64,000 bases of DNA from an uncultured Kiritimatiellota bacterium (GTDB taxonomy: Bacteria; Verrucomicrobiota; Kiritimatiellia; RFP12; UBA1067). The translations under genes and the position numbers were made by a program. Of the stretch, positions 33,919 through 44,319 are shown piece after piece. The notes below the pieces were generated by a model. The model was given only the letters and a program-made list of their open reading frames with translations, had not been told where the DNA came from and did no database searches. Where the stretch lies: positions 4,146 through 68,145 of the forward strand of contig CAKUCX010000013.1 of the NCBI GenBank assembly GCA_934643865.1. Direction: 5' to 3'. Position 1 is the stretch's first letter, and each line of letters begins with the position of its first letter.

Positions 33919-35241
33919 ATGAACATCAGCACGATCAATCCCGCGACGCTCAGGATCACCGACATGCGCTTTGCCGACATCGACGGCGCGCCGAAGCGGT
34001 GTACGCTCCTGAAGCTCTACACGAACCAGGGCCTCGTCGGCTACGGCGAGGTCCGCGACGCCTCCTCGCGCACGTACGCCGCGATGCTGAAGAGCCGCAT
34101 CCTCGGCGAGAACCCGTGCAACGTCGAGAAGGTCTTCCGCCGCATCAAGCAGTTCGGCGGCGACTCGCGCCAGGCGGGCGGCGTCTGCGCCGTCGAGCTC
34201 GCGTGCTGGGACCTCTGCGGCAAGGCGTGGGGCGTCCCCGTCTGGCAGCTCCTCGGCGGCCAGTGGCGCGACCGCGTCCGCTGCTACTGCGACACCGACT
34301 CCGAGGGCGGCGGACGCGACATGGGCGCCGCGCTCAAGGCCCGGATGGAGATGGGCTTCACGTTCCTCAAAATGGACCTCGGCATCGAGCTGCTGGCGGA
34401 CGTCAAGGGCGCGCTCATCGCGCCCTTGGGCTACCTCGACTACATGCGCAAGATGAAGCACGTCGTCCAGACGCCGCACGGCTCGATCGACCCGCGCGCG
34501 ATGCGCGGCGAGGCGTTCGAGCTCTTCACGACGGCGCACGGCCACACGGGCGTCCACATCACGGAGAAGGGGCTCGACCATCTTGAGAAGTACATGGCCG
34601 ACGTCCGCGAGGTCATCGGCTGGGACGTGCCGCTCGCGATCGACCACCTCGGGCACATCCCCTACGAGGACTGCGTGAACCTTTTGCGCCGGCTGGAGAA
34701 GTACCACCTCTCCTGGGCCGAGGACGTCCTCCCCTGGCGCAACGTCGAGCAGTGGAAGCAGCTCCATGCCGCGACGACGACGCCGCTCGGCACGGGCGAG
34801 GACATCTACCTCAAGGAGGACTTCAAGCCCCTCCTCGAATCGCACGCGCTCGCGGTCGTCCACCCGGACCTCCTCACGTGCGGCGGCATCGCCGAGACGA
34901 AGAAGGTCGGCGACATGGCCGAGGACTACGGCGTGCAGATGAACATCCACATGGCCGAGAGCCCGGTCGCGTGCCTCGCGGCCGTCCACGTCGCGGCGGC
35001 GACGCGCAACTTCATGGCGCTGGAACTGCACAGCGTGGACGTGCCGTGGTGGGGCGACCTCGTGAAGCCCGCGCTTTCGTACAAGGGCGGCTTCATCGAG
35101 GTGCCGGCGAAGCCGGGCCTCGGCATCGACGAGCTGAACGAAAAACTCATCAAGACGCAGGCCTGTGCCGACTTCCCGCCGCCGTGGACGCCGACAAAGG
35201 AATGGGATCAGGAGTGGTCGAACGACCGCCGCTGGTCGTAG
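33919..35241 (+). CDS. Enolase-superfamily sugar-acid dehydratase (mandelate racemase type)
   Basis: A 440-residue cytoplasmic enzyme of the mandelate-racemase/muconate-lactonizing family. It abstracts the proton next to a carboxylate, usually to dehydrate a sugar acid to a 2-keto-3-deoxy acid. The metal triad is Asp242 (AIDHLG), Glu268 (WAEDVLPW) and Glu294 (TGEDIY). Lys151 lies in FLKMDLG, and a downstream 'HPDLLTCGG' Asp and His344 (MNIHMAES) match the acid/base side of galactonate-dehydratase-type enzymes. It has no signal peptide, unlike its neighbours, so it likely works on imported products. The exact sugar acid is unknown. Confidence 0.85.
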   Translation: MNISTINPATLRITDMRFADIDGAPKRCTLLKLYTNQGLVGYGEVRDASSRTYAAMLKSRILGENPCNVEKVFRRIKQFGGDSRQAGGVCAVELACWDLCGKAWGVPVWQLLGGQWRDRVRCYCDTDSEGGGRDMGAALKARMEMGFTFLKMDLGIELLADVKGALIAPLGYLDYMRKMKHVVQTPHGSIDPRAMRGEAFELFTTAHGHTGVHITEKGLDHLEKYMADVREVIGWDVPLAIDHLGHIPYEDCVNLLRRLEKYHLSWAEDVLPWRNVEQWKQLHAATTTPLGTGEDIYLKEDFKPLLESHALAVVHPDLLTCGGIAETKKVGDMAEDYGVQMNIHMAESPVACLAAVHVAAATRNFMALELHSVDVPWWGDLVKPALSYKGGFIEVPAKPGLGIDELNEKLIKTQACADFPPPWTPTKEWDQEWSNDRRWS

Positions 35242-35292
35242 GCGCCGGCGAATCGTCGAAATGCGCCGGATGCGTCGAGAAGGGGGGAGAGG

Positions 35293-37545
35293 ATGAAGAT
35301 GGACAAGGCGTTGGCCCTGTCGATGCTGCTGGCGGCCTGCACGCCGGCCGGCGCCGGGCCGTTTACCGTGCGCGTGTCGCCGGCCGGGCCCGCGCTCGAG
35401 GCCGCGCTCGCGCAGACGCGCGCGTCGTCCGCGCTCGAGAAGGAGATCGTGCTTGCGGACGGCGACTACTTCCTCGGGCGGACGATCGTCCTGGGGGCGG
35501 CCGACTCGAACCTGACCCTGCGCGCCGAGCACGACGGCCGGGCCGTCCTCTGGGGCGGCGTCCCGGTGACGGCGTGGAAGGCGGACGGGCGGTTCGCCGC
35601 CGCCGCGCTGCCGGGGGTGAAGGAGGGGACGTGGGACTTCCGCACGCTGCTGGTGGACGGGCGCATGGCGCCGCGGGCCTGCTACCCCTCGGCGACGAAC
35701 AGGCTTGAGAACCTCGGCGGCTGGACGGAACGGGTGCGGGCGGCGGTCGACGGCTGGTGGGGGCGCGCGCCGACGGCGGAGGAGCTGACAACCATGCCCT
35801 ACCGCGCGGGCGACCTGCCGGCCGGATTCGAGCCTCGCAACGCGGACGTCCGCCTCTACCACATGTGGAGCGAGTCGTTTGTCCCCGTCGCCTCGAACGA
35901 TGTCGGCCGGGGCGTCCTGCACTTCGCCCAGAGGATGGACGCGCCGGCCGGGGCGTTTGGCCGGCGCACCTACCAGGTCTTCGGCATTCGGGAGGGGATG
36001 ACAGAACCCGGGCAGTGGTATCTGGACCGGCCGTCGGGAACGGTCGTCTACTGGCCGAGGCCCGGCGAGGACATGGCCCGCGTGAAGGTCGTTGCCCCGA
36101 AGGTCGAGACGCTGGTGCAGATCAGGGGCGAGGCCCGGCGGCCTGTCCGCAATCTGCGGCTGAAGGGGCTGACGCTCACGGGTACGACGGCGCCGTGCCG
36201 GTCGGCGGGGTTTGGCGGCGAGAGTGCGCCGGGCGCGCTGGAGGTCCGCCATGCGGAGGACTGCGCCTTCGAGCGCCTGACGATCCGGCACGTCGGCGCC
36301 ACGGGCGTCAAGGTCCACGAGGCCGTCCGCCTGCGCCTCGCCGAAAGCGCCATCGTGGACTGCGGCGCGAGCGCCCTCTGCCTCTACGCGGCGGACTCGG
36401 AGGTCGTCTCCAACCGCCTGCTCCGCGCGGGGCTGGCGTTCCCGTCCGCCTGCCTGGCCACGCTGGGCCGCAGGCGGCTGCGCGTCGCGCGGAACGAGGT
36501 CGCCGACGCGCCCTACAGCGGCCTGATCCTCCGTGGCGAGGGCCACTGCATCGAGGAGAACTGCATCTCCCGCGTCATGCAGGTGCTGCATGACGGCGCG
36601 GCGGTGTACGGAAACGTCCGCGACAGCGTGATCCGGGGCAACGTCGTGCGGGATGTCGTGCCGAACGGCGCCGGATACGGCGCCTCGGGCTTCTACTGCG
36701 ACGAGACGAGCGCCGATGTGGTCATCGAGGGGAATGTCACCCTCGGCGTGCCGCGGCCCTGCCACCAGCATCTCGCCCGCGACATCCACGTGCGGAACAA
36801 CACGTTCGTCGCGGACGGCGACCTCGCCATTTCGTTCCAGAACTGCGCGGGATGCACGTTCACGGGCAACATGCTCGTCGCGGGCGGGACGGTCAGGCCG
36901 ACGGAGGCCTGCCGGACCTCCGTGACGAACTGGAGCGGGAACCGGGCCTGCCATGCGCGCGGCGGCGGGGTCGCGTGGGGCTGCGACCTCCCGGCCGCCG
37001 CGCCCGAGAAGCCGCAGGCGCCCTATCGCGTGAAGAAGGCCGCGAGCTGGCGGGCGGACGGGATCCTCGGCGCGGACGAGTACGGCGAGGCGCGCAGGAT
37101 GGACAGGGACGCGCGGGGCTGCCATGTCGGCGCGGCGCCGACGAGCCTGCGGCTCGCGCACGACGGGGCCGCGCTGCTCGTGGCCTTCAGGACGCTGGAC
37201 TTCTGGGCGACCCCGCTCTCCGCAGGCGAGACCTGGGGCGTGGACGACGGTATCCGCTTCACGCTTGCGGGCCACGCCTTCGAGGTCTATTTCTCGGGGA
37301 ACGTCTACGCCGTGGACGCGGAGGGCCGCCGGACGCCCCTTGCCGGGGCGTACAACGCCGTCGACGCAAGGGGGGGCATGGCCCGTTCGCGGATCGTCGA
37401 GTGCCGCATCCCGTTCGCGGCGCTGGGGATCGCCCCGGCAAGGGGGGCGCGGATCGCGTTTTCGGCCTGCCGGTGGTCGGCCCACTACCGCGAAGTGCGC
37501 CACTACGCGGCGCCGGGGGAGACGGCGGAGCTTGTCCTCGAATGA
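35293..37545 (+). CDS. Secreted parallel beta-helix protein with C-terminal CBM9-like domain
   Basis: A 750-residue exported protein. After the signal peptide (MKMDKALALSMLLAACTPAGA), residues ~30-560 form a right-handed parallel beta-helix of the kind seen in polysaccharide lyases and GH141-like enzymes: 'IVLADGDYFLGRTIVLGAADSNLTLRAEHDG' contains the usual opening 'GDYFL..TIVL', with later N-x-V/I ladders ('VIRGNVVRDVV', 'HVRNNTFVADGDLAISFQNC'). Residues ~590-750 ('SWRADGILGADEYGEARRM', 'WGVDDGIRFTL', 'ECRIPFAALGI') match a CBM9-like carbohydrate-binding fold. The start has GGGGGGAGAGG upstream. Probably acts on pectic or other acidic glycans; no catalytic residues can be named safely. Confidence 0.8.
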   Translation: MKMDKALALSMLLAACTPAGAGPFTVRVSPAGPALEAALAQTRASSALEKEIVLADGDYFLGRTIVLGAADSNLTLRAEHDGRAVLWGGVPVTAWKADGRFAAAALPGVKEGTWDFRTLLVDGRMAPRACYPSATNRLENLGGWTERVRAAVDGWWGRAPTAEELTTMPYRAGDLPAGFEPRNADVRLYHMWSESFVPVASNDVGRGVLHFAQRMDAPAGAFGRRTYQVFGIREGMTEPGQWYLDRPSGTVVYWPRPGEDMARVKVVAPKVETLVQIRGEARRPVRNLRLKGLTLTGTTAPCRSAGFGGESAPGALEVRHAEDCAFERLTIRHVGATGVKVHEAVRLRLAESAIVDCGASALCLYAADSEVVSNRLLRAGLAFPSACLATLGRRRLRVARNEVADAPYSGLILRGEGHCIEENCISRVMQVLHDGAAVYGNVRDSVIRGNVVRDVVPNGAGYGASGFYCDETSADVVIEGNVTLGVPRPCHQHLARDIHVRNNTFVADGDLAISFQNCAGCTFTGNMLVAGGTVRPTEACRTSVTNWSGNRACHARGGGVAWGCDLPAAAPEKPQAPYRVKKAASWRADGILGADEYGEARRMDRDARGCHVGAAPTSLRLAHDGAALLVAFRTLDFWATPLSAGETWGVDDGIRFTLAGHAFEVYFSGNVYAVDAEGRRTPLAGAYNAVDARGGMARSRIVECRIPFAALGIAPARGARIAFSACRWSAHYREVRHYAAPGETAELVLE

Positions 37546-37572
37546 CGCGGGGTCGAAGGTGCGCCGGCTTTA

Positions 37573-37581
37573 TGGTATACT
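37573..37581 (+). promoter_or_regulatory. Promoter of the second GH127 gene
   Basis: TGGTATACT with TATACT at 37576-37581, 34 nt before the ATG at 37616; no good -35. An AGAGGAG ribosome site lies between. Confidence 0.6.
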
Positions 37582-37615
37582 TGCGGAAGCAGGACATTTC
37601 AGAAGAGGAGACGCC

Positions 37616-39586
37616 ATGACGAAAAACCTTATGACGAAGAACCTTGTGGCCGCGTGCGCGGCGCTGGGGGCGGGGGCCGCCCTGGCCGTGTCGGGCCCGC
37701 TGGACGGCATCGGGGACGTGACGCTGAAGGGGCGGATCGGCGACCAGCTCGACCGGATGATCGAGCGCCACGTCATCGGCACGGACGTCGACTACATCAC
37801 GGCGCCGTTCCAGGAGAAGACCGAGCGCCACGGCTGGTGGCAGACGGAGTTCTGGGGCAAGTACATGCACGCCGCCGTGCCGTACCAGCGCTACACGGGC
37901 TCGGCGAAGCTCAAGGCCGCCATCGACCGGGGCGTCGCGCGCATCCTCGCCTCGCAGGAGCCGAACGGCTACATCGGCAACTACCCCGACGAGCTGCGCT
38001 GCGGCGAGGGGTGGGACGTGTGGGGCATGAAGTACACGATGATGGGCCTCCTGCACGCCTACGACGCGACCAAGGACGCGAAGACGCTCGCCGCCTGCCG
38101 CCGCGTGTGCGACTACGTGATCGGCGAGATCGGTCCGGGCGGGCGGCGCGGCCGCGAACTGTGGCAGACCGGCAACTGGAGCGGCTACGCAAGCTCGTCC
38201 ATCCTCGAACCCGTGATGTGGCTCTACAACCGCACGAAGGAGCAGAAGTACCTTGACTTCGCGGCCTACCTCGTGAAGGGCATGACCGAGCCGGCGTCGG
38301 GTCCGCGCCTCCTTGACCTCGCGCTGAAGGGCGTCTCCGTCGCCGACCGCAACGGCCACGGCAACACGCCCGAGACGCACGGCGGCTACGTGATGAAGCA
38401 CAACCGCTGGAAGGCCTACGAGATGATGAGCTGCTACCAGGGCCTCGTCGAGTACGCCGAGGCGACGGGGCGGCGCGACCTCCTGGACGCGGCGGTCGCG
38501 ACGGGCAACCAGATCATCGCCGACGAGATCAACCTCGCCGGCGGCTGCGCCTGTTCGGAGGCGTGGTTCCACGGCGCGCGGAAGCAGCACCTCCCCTACC
38601 TGCACCTCCAGGAGACGTGCGTGACGACCACGTGGATGCGCTTCTGCGAGAAACTGCTCGACGTCACGGGCGACCCCAAGTGGGCCGACCAGTTGGAGCG
38701 CACGTTCTACAACGCCTACCTCGCCGCGATGAAGGCGGACGGCAGCGAGTTCGCGGGCTACACGCCGCTTTCGGGCAGCCGCTACCACGGCCAGCACCAC
38801 TGCTACATGCACACGGACTGCTGCACGGCGAACGGTCCGCGCGGCTTCCTCTGCTTCCTCAAGGAGCTGTTCCGCGCGAAGGGGAACGAGGCGGTGTTCA
38901 ACTTCTACGCCTCCGCGCTCGTGAAGGGGACGCTCGCGAACGGCGGGAAGGTGGCGTTCGACATGTACGCGCTCTACCCGCGCGGCGACTTCGCGCGCAT
39001 CGTGAGCCACACCGAGGGCGTGGGCCGGATGCCGCTCAAGTTCCGCATTCCGGCGTGGGCCGGCGCGGGGACGACGGTGAAGCTCAACGGCAAGGCGCTT
39101 GCGGGCGTCAAGGCGGGCACGTACTTCACGGTGGCGCACGAGTGGAAGCTGGGCGACGTGGTGGAGGTGCGCTTCGACATGCCCGTCGTCGCGCACACGA
39201 TCGCCGACGGCCCGGCGAGCGTGCCGGGGGCGTTCGCGGGCAAGGACGCGAAGGCGACCGTGAAGCCGCACTACGTCGCCTTCACGCGCGGCCCGGTGCT
39301 GCTCGCGCGCGACAGCCGCCTCGACCGGGGCGACCAGACGGAGCCGTTCCGCAGGGGGATCCGCGATGGCCAGGTGATGGGGGGCTTCTCGGCGATCCGC
39401 GCGCCGAGCGACGACATCTGGATGGCGTTCAACGCCGTGCTGCCGATCGGCAGCCACAGCGCGAACCCCGAAGGGCGCTACCCGGAGGCGGTCGTCTTCT
39501 GCGACTACGCCTCGGCGGGCAACACGTGGCACCGCGACAACTACTACCGCACCTGGTTCCCGATCGAATGGGGCCCGACGGAGTAG
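37616..39586 (+). CDS. GH127-family (DUF1680) glycoside hydrolase, second copy
   Basis: A 656-residue exported alpha/alpha-barrel enzyme of the beta-L-arabinofuranosidase family. Signal peptide to about residue 25. The zinc/cysteine catalytic set is visible as LQETC (Glu-x-Cys) and HTDCCTANGPRG (Cys-Cys followed by the family signature). 'GYIGNYPDELRCGEGWDVWGMKYTMMGL' carries the conserved W-x-x-KY/YT region near the substrate cleft. It differs strongly from the copy at 7787 (for example in the segment around the Cys pair), so the two probably have different targets. It has its own promoter and is followed after 44 bp by the large fusion gene. Confidence 0.87.
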   Translation: MTKNLMTKNLVAACAALGAGAALAVSGPLDGIGDVTLKGRIGDQLDRMIERHVIGTDVDYITAPFQEKTERHGWWQTEFWGKYMHAAVPYQRYTGSAKLKAAIDRGVARILASQEPNGYIGNYPDELRCGEGWDVWGMKYTMMGLLHAYDATKDAKTLAACRRVCDYVIGEIGPGGRRGRELWQTGNWSGYASSSILEPVMWLYNRTKEQKYLDFAAYLVKGMTEPASGPRLLDLALKGVSVADRNGHGNTPETHGGYVMKHNRWKAYEMMSCYQGLVEYAEATGRRDLLDAAVATGNQIIADEINLAGGCACSEAWFHGARKQHLPYLHLQETCVTTTWMRFCEKLLDVTGDPKWADQLERTFYNAYLAAMKADGSEFAGYTPLSGSRYHGQHHCYMHTDCCTANGPRGFLCFLKELFRAKGNEAVFNFYASALVKGTLANGGKVAFDMYALYPRGDFARIVSHTEGVGRMPLKFRIPAWAGAGTTVKLNGKALAGVKAGTYFTVAHEWKLGDVVEVRFDMPVVAHTIADGPASVPGAFAGKDAKATVKPHYVAFTRGPVLLARDSRLDRGDQTEPFRRGIRDGQVMGGFSAIRAPSDDIWMAFNAVLPIGSHSANPEGRYPEAVVFCDYASAGNTWHRDNYYRTWFPIEWGPTE

Positions 39587-39630
39587 GCCGCGCGCCGACA
39601 GACTGACGAACCGAACAGGAGAATTCTGCC

Positions 39631-42600
39631 ATGAAGACCCGCTTTGCCGCGCTTGCCCTCGTGCTGGCCGCGCTCGCCCTGTCCGCCGCGACGCCGGAGG
39701 AGGCCGCCGCCGCGCGCCGCGCCAGGGAACAGCTGCTGCGCTTCACGCCGGAGGCGGCCCGCCGCGCGATGGCGGACCTGAAGACGAACCAGAAGTACGA
39801 CTGGGCGAAGCACAACCCCGCCGTGGAGGCGCTCATCGCGAAGCTCGACTTCGCGAAGCGGGCGCTGGAGAAGGGGACGGACGCGGAGAAGGCCGAGGCC
39901 GTGAAGCTCGTGGAGGGCTACCGCGCCGCGATGCTCGCGAACCCGATCCTCGACTTCGACAAGATCCTCTGCGTCCACCGCAGGATCAACGGCGCGCGCG
40001 GCGCCTTCGGCGGACGCGGGAGCGGCATGACGGGCCTCAACGCCGAGAACCACATGGTCGCCCCGCGCACGGGCTTCGAGAACGAGATCGGCGTCTTGAG
40101 CAACCTGCGCGGCACGCCGGTGTTCACGCCCCTCTACAAGCCGGCGGACAAGACGTCCATCGTGCGCGACCTCGACCTCGACTTCGACGCGAGCCGCATC
40201 CTCTTCACGGGCTACAAGGGCACGAACAACCTCTTCGGCGTCTACGAGATCTCCGCCGACTTCTCGAAGCTGGCGAAGGAGATGCCCTTCCAGACGCCCG
40301 CGCTCGTCTCGCCCGAGGACGGCAAGTACGACATCCAGTGGTGGGACGGCTGCTACCTGCCGAACAGGGACCAGGTCATCCTGCTCGGCACGGCCGCCTA
40401 CCAGTTCCTCCCCTGCGAGGACGGCAACATGCCGATGGCCGTCCTCTACCGCAAGGACCGCAAGACGGGCGAGGTGCGCCAGCTCACCTACGAGCAGGAC
40501 AGCGACTACACGCCCTCGATCACGCACGACGGGCGCGTTCTCTACACGCGCTGGGAGTACTCCGACCAGCCGCACTACTGGAGCCGCGTGCTCATGACGA
40601 TGAACCCCGACGGCATCGGCCAGCTCTCCGTCTGGGGCTCCAACTCCTTCGTGCCGACGTTCTTCTACTCGGCGCGCACGATCCCCGGCGACCCCCACAA
40701 GATCACGATGATCGGCGGCGGCCACCACGACCGCGCGGAGGTCGGGCGTATGTTCATCGTCGACCCGACGCTCGCGCGCGCCTATCCGTTCAAGTACGAT
40801 CCGCCGGACCGCGACTGGGGCCCGGCGAAGCACACGCTGCGCATCCCCACGCAGACGTTCCCGAAGGAGAAGACGGGTCTCGCGCACGAGTTCCCCGGCT
40901 GGGGGAAGGACGTCGAGGGCGACATGGCCGACCCGTATACGATGAACCAGTTCGCGCGCGGCAAGCCCTACTTCCTCCACCCGTACCCGCTCAGCGAGAA
41001 CTACCACCTCGCGGGCGTGAAGAACGCGCCGGACGGGCTCATCGGCCTCTACCTCGTGGACCGCTTCGACAACATCACGCTCATCGCCGAGTGCGAGGAC
41101 GGCCTCTACTGCGAGCCGATCCCGTTCACCGCGCGGAAGCGTCCGCCCATCATCCCCGACCGCAGCGTGCCCGGGAAGACGACGTGCAGCGTCCACATCG
41201 CCGACATCTACAACGGCCCCGGTCTCCAGGGCGTGCCGCGCGGCACGGTCAAGAAGCTGCGCCTCTTCAGCTACCACTACAACTACCACAAGACGGGCGG
41301 CCACTCCTCCACGGGCTGGATCCGGGGGGACTACCGCGACCGCGTGGAGTCGAGCTGGGACGTGAAGCGCCCGCTCGGCACGGTGGACATTGAGGCCGAC
41401 GGCAGCTGCTGCTTCGAGATGCCGGCGAACACGCCCGTCTCCGTCCAGCCGCTCGACGCCGAGGGCCGGGCCGTGCAGCTCATGCGCTCCTGGATCGTCG
41501 GCATGCCGGGCGAGCGCGTCTCCTGCACGGGCTGCCACGAGGACAACCGCTCCTCCGTCCACACGAAGCGCACGCTCGCCGACGAGAAGTACTTCAAGGG
41601 GCAGATCCAGCAGATCAAGCCGCTTGACGGCGACGGCGTGCGCCCGTGGGGCTTCGAGAACGAGGTCTACCCCGTTGTCCAGAAGTACTGCCTCTCCTGC
41701 CACGGCGACCCCGCGAAGGCGCCCGTCGCGCACTACGACCAGGGCGGCGCGAAGGAGGTGAAGGTGGACGTGTTCACGAAGTACGAGCTGAGCGGCAGGC
41801 GGCTCGTGATGGACAACGCCGTGAACGCCTACAAGATGCTCCACCCCTACATCCGCCGCCCCGGTCCCGAGAGCGAGGAGACGCTGCTGCCGCCGATGGA
41901 CTACCACGCCTCCACGAGCCCGCTCGTGCAGATGCTCAAGAAGGGCCACCACGGCGTGCAGCTGACGGACGCGGACTACCTGAAGCTCTACGAGTGGATC
42001 GACCTCAACGCGCCGTTCTGGGGCAAGTGGAATCCGCCCGCCTACGCGAGCGAGGCGCCGGATCCGAAGAACCCGAAGAAGCGCGCGGGCTTCATGTGGG
42101 CCGGCGAAGAGGACCAGGTCGCCCGCCGCCTGGAGCTGCAGAAGCGCTACGCGAACGTGCCCGACAACCCCGAGGCCGAGCACGACGCCTACCACGCGCT
42201 CGTCACGTCGCGCGTCGTGAAGGCCGTCGCCCCCGCGCCGAAGCCCGCGCCCGCCCCGGCGCCGAAGCTCGCGGGCTGGCCGATGGACGTGCTGCAGAGC
42301 GCGAAGGCGCAGCTCGGCGCGATCGACGAGATCGCCCCCGTGACGACGAAGACGCTCGTCCTCGGCGGCGGGCAGTCCCTCACGTTCCGCCGCATCCCGG
42401 CGGGGCAGTTCGTGATGGGCAGCGCGACGGGCTATCCCGACGAGCGCCCGATGGCCGCCGTGCGCATCGCGCGCCCGTTCTGGATGAGCGAGATGGAGAT
42501 CCGCAACGACCAGTACAACGTGTTCGACCCCGAGCACGATTCCCGCTACCAGGACGAGTTCGGCAAGGACCACGTCTTCCCCGGCCACATCGGCAACCAC

Positions 42601-43188
42601 CGCCGCCAGCCGGTCGTGCGCGTCACCTGGCACGACGCGATGCGCTTCTGCCAGTGGCTCTCGAAGACGTGCGGCGTGAAGGCGAACCTGCCGACCGAGG
42701 CGCAATGGGAGTGGGCCGCGCGCGCGGGCACCGCGACGCCTTTCCCGTGGGGCGGCCTCGACGACGACTTCTCGAGGTTCGCGAACTTCGCCGACCGCGA
42801 CACGCGCTACCAGGTCGTCGGCTTCGACGGCGGCGGCAACATCCGCAACCGCCATCCCTTCCGCATCGACCAGAACTACCCGCTCCACGACGAACGCTTC
42901 CTCGACGACTGGTTCAACCTGAACTACGTCGGCCGCGCGAACTGCAACCGCTGGGGCCTCTACGACATGCACGGCAACGCGAGCGAGTGGACGCGCTCCG
43001 ACTACGCGCCGTACCCCTACGTGGACGGCGACGGCCGCAACGACGGCAGCCCGACGGCGCGGAAGGTCGCGCGCGGCGGCTCGTATGCGTCGCGGCCGCG
43101 CGACGGCACGAGCGCCTACCGCCTCTGCTACGAGCCGTGGCAGACGGTGTTCGACGTCGGCTTCCGCGTCGTCCTCGAATGCGAGTAG
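39631..43188 (+). CDS. HzsA-like diheme protein fused to an FGE-sulfatase (SUMF1) domain
   Basis: A 1185-residue exported protein. Signal peptide ([19 protein letters not shown]). Residues ~100-600 form a propeller-like region resembling the hydrazine-synthase alpha-subunit fold found in many PVC genomes outside anammox ('[23 protein letters not shown]', '[12 protein letters not shown]'). Two c-type heme motifs follow: CTGCH (632-636) and CLSCH (687-691). Residues ~910-1183 are an FGE/EgtB/PvdO-type domain ('[13 protein letters not shown]', '[11 protein letters not shown]', '[14 protein letters not shown]', 'MHGNASEW', '[12 protein letters not shown]'). The paired cysteines of true formylglycine-generating enzymes are absent, so sulfatase activation is unlikely. 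Heme attachment needs cytochrome c maturation. Function unknown; hydrazine synthesis is not implied. Confidence 0.8.
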   Translation: MKTRFAALALVLAALALSAATPEEAAAARRAREQLLRFTPEAARRAMADLKTNQKYDWAKHNPAVEALIAKLDFAKRALEKGTDAEKAEAVKLVEGYRAAMLANPILDFDKILCVHRRINGARGAFGGRGSGMTGLNAENHMVAPRTGFENEIGVLSNLRGTPVFTPLYKPADKTSIVRDLDLDFDASRILFTGYKGTNNLFGVYEISADFSKLAKEMPFQTPALVSPEDGKYDIQWWDGCYLPNRDQVILLGTAAYQFLPCEDGNMPMAVLYRKDRKTGEVRQLTYEQDSDYTPSITHDGRVLYTRWEYSDQPHYWSRVLMTMNPDGIGQLSVWGSNSFVPTFFYSARTIPGDPHKITMIGGGHHDRAEVGRMFIVDPTLARAYPFKYDPPDRDWGPAKHTLRIPTQTFPKEKTGLAHEFPGWGKDVEGDMADPYTMNQFARGKPYFLHPYPLSENYHLAGVKNAPDGLIGLYLVDRFDNITLIAECEDGLYCEPIPFTARKRPPIIPDRSVPGKTTCSVHIADIYNGPGLQGVPRGTVKKLRLFSYHYNYHKTGGHSSTGWIRGDYRDRVESSWDVKRPLGTVDIEADGSCCFEMPANTPVSVQPLDAEGRAVQLMRSWIVGMPGERVSCTGCHEDNRSSVHTKRTLADEKYFKGQIQQIKPLDGDGVRPWGFENEVYPVVQKYCLSCHGDPAKAPVAHYDQGGAKEVKVDVFTKYELSGRRLVMDNAVNAYKMLHPYIRRPGPESEETLLPPMDYHASTSPLVQMLKKGHHGVQLTDADYLKLYEWIDLNAPFWGKWNPPAYASEAPDPKNPKKRAGFMWAGEEDQVARRLELQKRYANVPDNPEAEHDAYHALVTSRVVKAVAPAPKPAPAPAPKLAGWPMDVLQSAKAQLGAIDEIAPVTTKTLVLGGGQSLTFRRIPAGQFVMGSATGYPDERPMAAVRIARPFWMSEMEIRNDQYNVFDPEHDSRYQDEFGKDHVFPGHIGNHRRQPVVRVTWHDAMRFCQWLSKTCGVKANLPTEAQWEWAARAGTATPFPWGGLDDDFSRFANFADRDTRYQVVGFDGGGNIRNRHPFRIDQNYPLHDERFLDDWFNLNYVGRANCNRWGLYDMHGNASEWTRSDYAPYPYVDGDGRNDGSPTARKVARGGSYASRPRDGTSAYRLCYEPWQTVFDVGFRVVLECE

Positions 43189-43228
43189 CAGCACAACACA
43201 ACGCAACACGACAGGAAAGGAGATCCTC

Positions 43229-43762
43229 ATGGAACTCAAAGGAACGAAGACGGAGCGGAATCTGATGGCGGCCTTCAGCGGCGAGTCGCAGGCGCGCAAC
43301 AAGTACGACTATTTCGCTTCACAGGCGAAGAAGGACGGCTACGAGCAGATCGCCGCCATCTTCCAGGAGACGGCGCTCAACGAGAAGGAGCACGCCAAGA
43401 TGTGGTTCAAGCTCTTCGCGGGCATCGGCTCGACGCCGCAGAACCTGCTTGCGGCGGCGGCGGGCGAACACGAAGAATGGACGGAGATGTACAAGCGCAT
43501 GGCCGAGGAGGCCGAGGCGGAGGGCTTCACGGAGATCGCCGCGAAGTTCCGTCTCGTCGCCGGGGTTGAGGCGAACCATGAGGCGCGCTACCGCAAGCTT
43601 GCGGCGAACATCGAAAAGGGCGAGGTCTGGAAAAGGGTCGGCACGAACCGGTGGCAGTGCCGCAACTGCGGCGCCATCGTCGAGGGCGAGAAGGCCCCTG
43701 TGGCTTGTCCCGTCTGCGACCATCCGCAGGCCTATTTCCAGCTTGAGCAGGACAACTTCTAG
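43229..43762 (+). CDS. Rubrerythrin
   Basis: A 177-residue peroxide-reducing non-heme iron protein of anaerobes. Residues 1-135 form the four-helix ferritin-like diiron domain with the expected E/H ligands ('[13 protein letters not shown]', 'NEKEHAKMW', '[11 protein letters not shown]', 'VEANHEARY'). The last ~40 residues are a rubredoxin-like domain with CRNCG and CPVCDH, binding one Fe(SCys)4. It has a strong AGGAAAGGAG site before ATG 43229. It stands 40 bp after the heme-FGE fusion gene; a shared transcript is possible. It supports a strictly anaerobic lifestyle with peroxide defence. Confidence 0.95.
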   Translation: MELKGTKTERNLMAAFSGESQARNKYDYFASQAKKDGYEQIAAIFQETALNEKEHAKMWFKLFAGIGSTPQNLLAAAAGEHEEWTEMYKRMAEEAEAEGFTEIAAKFRLVAGVEANHEARYRKLAANIEKGEVWKRVGTNRWQCRNCGAIVEGEKAPVACPVCDHPQAYFQLEQDNF

Positions 43763-43894
43763 CCCGGACAGGGCCCGACGCGCCCGATCCCGGAATCGTC
43801 GCGATCGCCGGACGGATGTTCCCGCCGGCGAAGAACGCCCCGGCGCCGCCCGCCTGCGCGTTGCTTCAAAACCACGCACAGGGAGAGGGGAGGC

Positions 43895-44245
43895 ATGGCG
43901 CTGTTCTTTGACGCGAAGGGAATCAAATGGACGCTGCTCGTTCTTCTGGCCGTGCTCCTCGTCTGCCTCCTCGACCTCAAGTGCGCGTCTGCGCGGGATG
44001 AGCGGGCACGGCGGGACGGCCTTCCGCGACAGTCCGGCGCGCTCGGCCATGTGAAGAGGGAGCTGGCGGCGGGGCGCCGGGCGTGGAGGCAGCTGCGCGC
44101 GGAGCAGCTCAACGAACAGCTCCGCATGCTGCGCGCGCTGGCGCGGCGTTTCGTTGAACAAGGCGAGCATGCGCGCGCGCGCGCGACGATTTCGCTCATC
44201 CTGGACATCGAGCAGGAGCGCCGCCGCCGGGAGGGCGAGCGCTGA
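43895..44245 (+). CDS. Small membrane-anchored coiled-coil protein, unknown function
   Basis: A 116-residue protein with one hydrophobic helix (WTLLVLLAVLLVCLLDL, residues 12-28) followed by an Arg/Glu/Leu-rich helical region ('QLRAEQLNEQLRMLRALARRF') predicted to form a coiled coil in the cytoplasm or periplasm. ATG 43895 follows a purine-rich GGAGAGGGGAGG site, which supports it as real. Its ending is highly charged (ERRRREGER). The preceding 130-bp gap after rubrerythrin holds nothing else visible. No family recognised. Confidence 0.6.
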   Translation: MALFFDAKGIKWTLLVLLAVLLVCLLDLKCASARDERARRDGLPRQSGALGHVKRELAAGRRAWRQLRAEQLNEQLRMLRALARRFVEQGEHARARATISLILDIEQERRRREGER

Positions 44246-44303
44246 GCCCCGCCCGAGGGGACGCCTGTTGGGAAACCCCGGGGACTCCAGGAATGGCCGA
44301 TTT

Positions 44304-44312
44304 TGGTATACT
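44304..44312 (+). promoter_or_regulatory. Leaderless-type promoter of uxaA
   Basis: TGGTATACT (TATACT at 44307-44312) is followed by exactly 7 nt and ATG 44320. No ribosome site can fit. Confidence 0.7.
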
Positions 44313-44319
44313 GCCTGCC

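Noticed and set aside
39631..43188. Sulfatase-activating formylglycine-generating enzyme
   Set aside because: The FGE fold is present but the active Cys pair is missing, and no sulfatase gene is in the window.
39631..43188. Evidence for anammox-type hydrazine synthesis
   Set aside because: HzsA-like folds are widespread in PVC proteins; the beta/gamma subunits and other anammox genes are absent, and the rest of the window indicates sugar fermentation.
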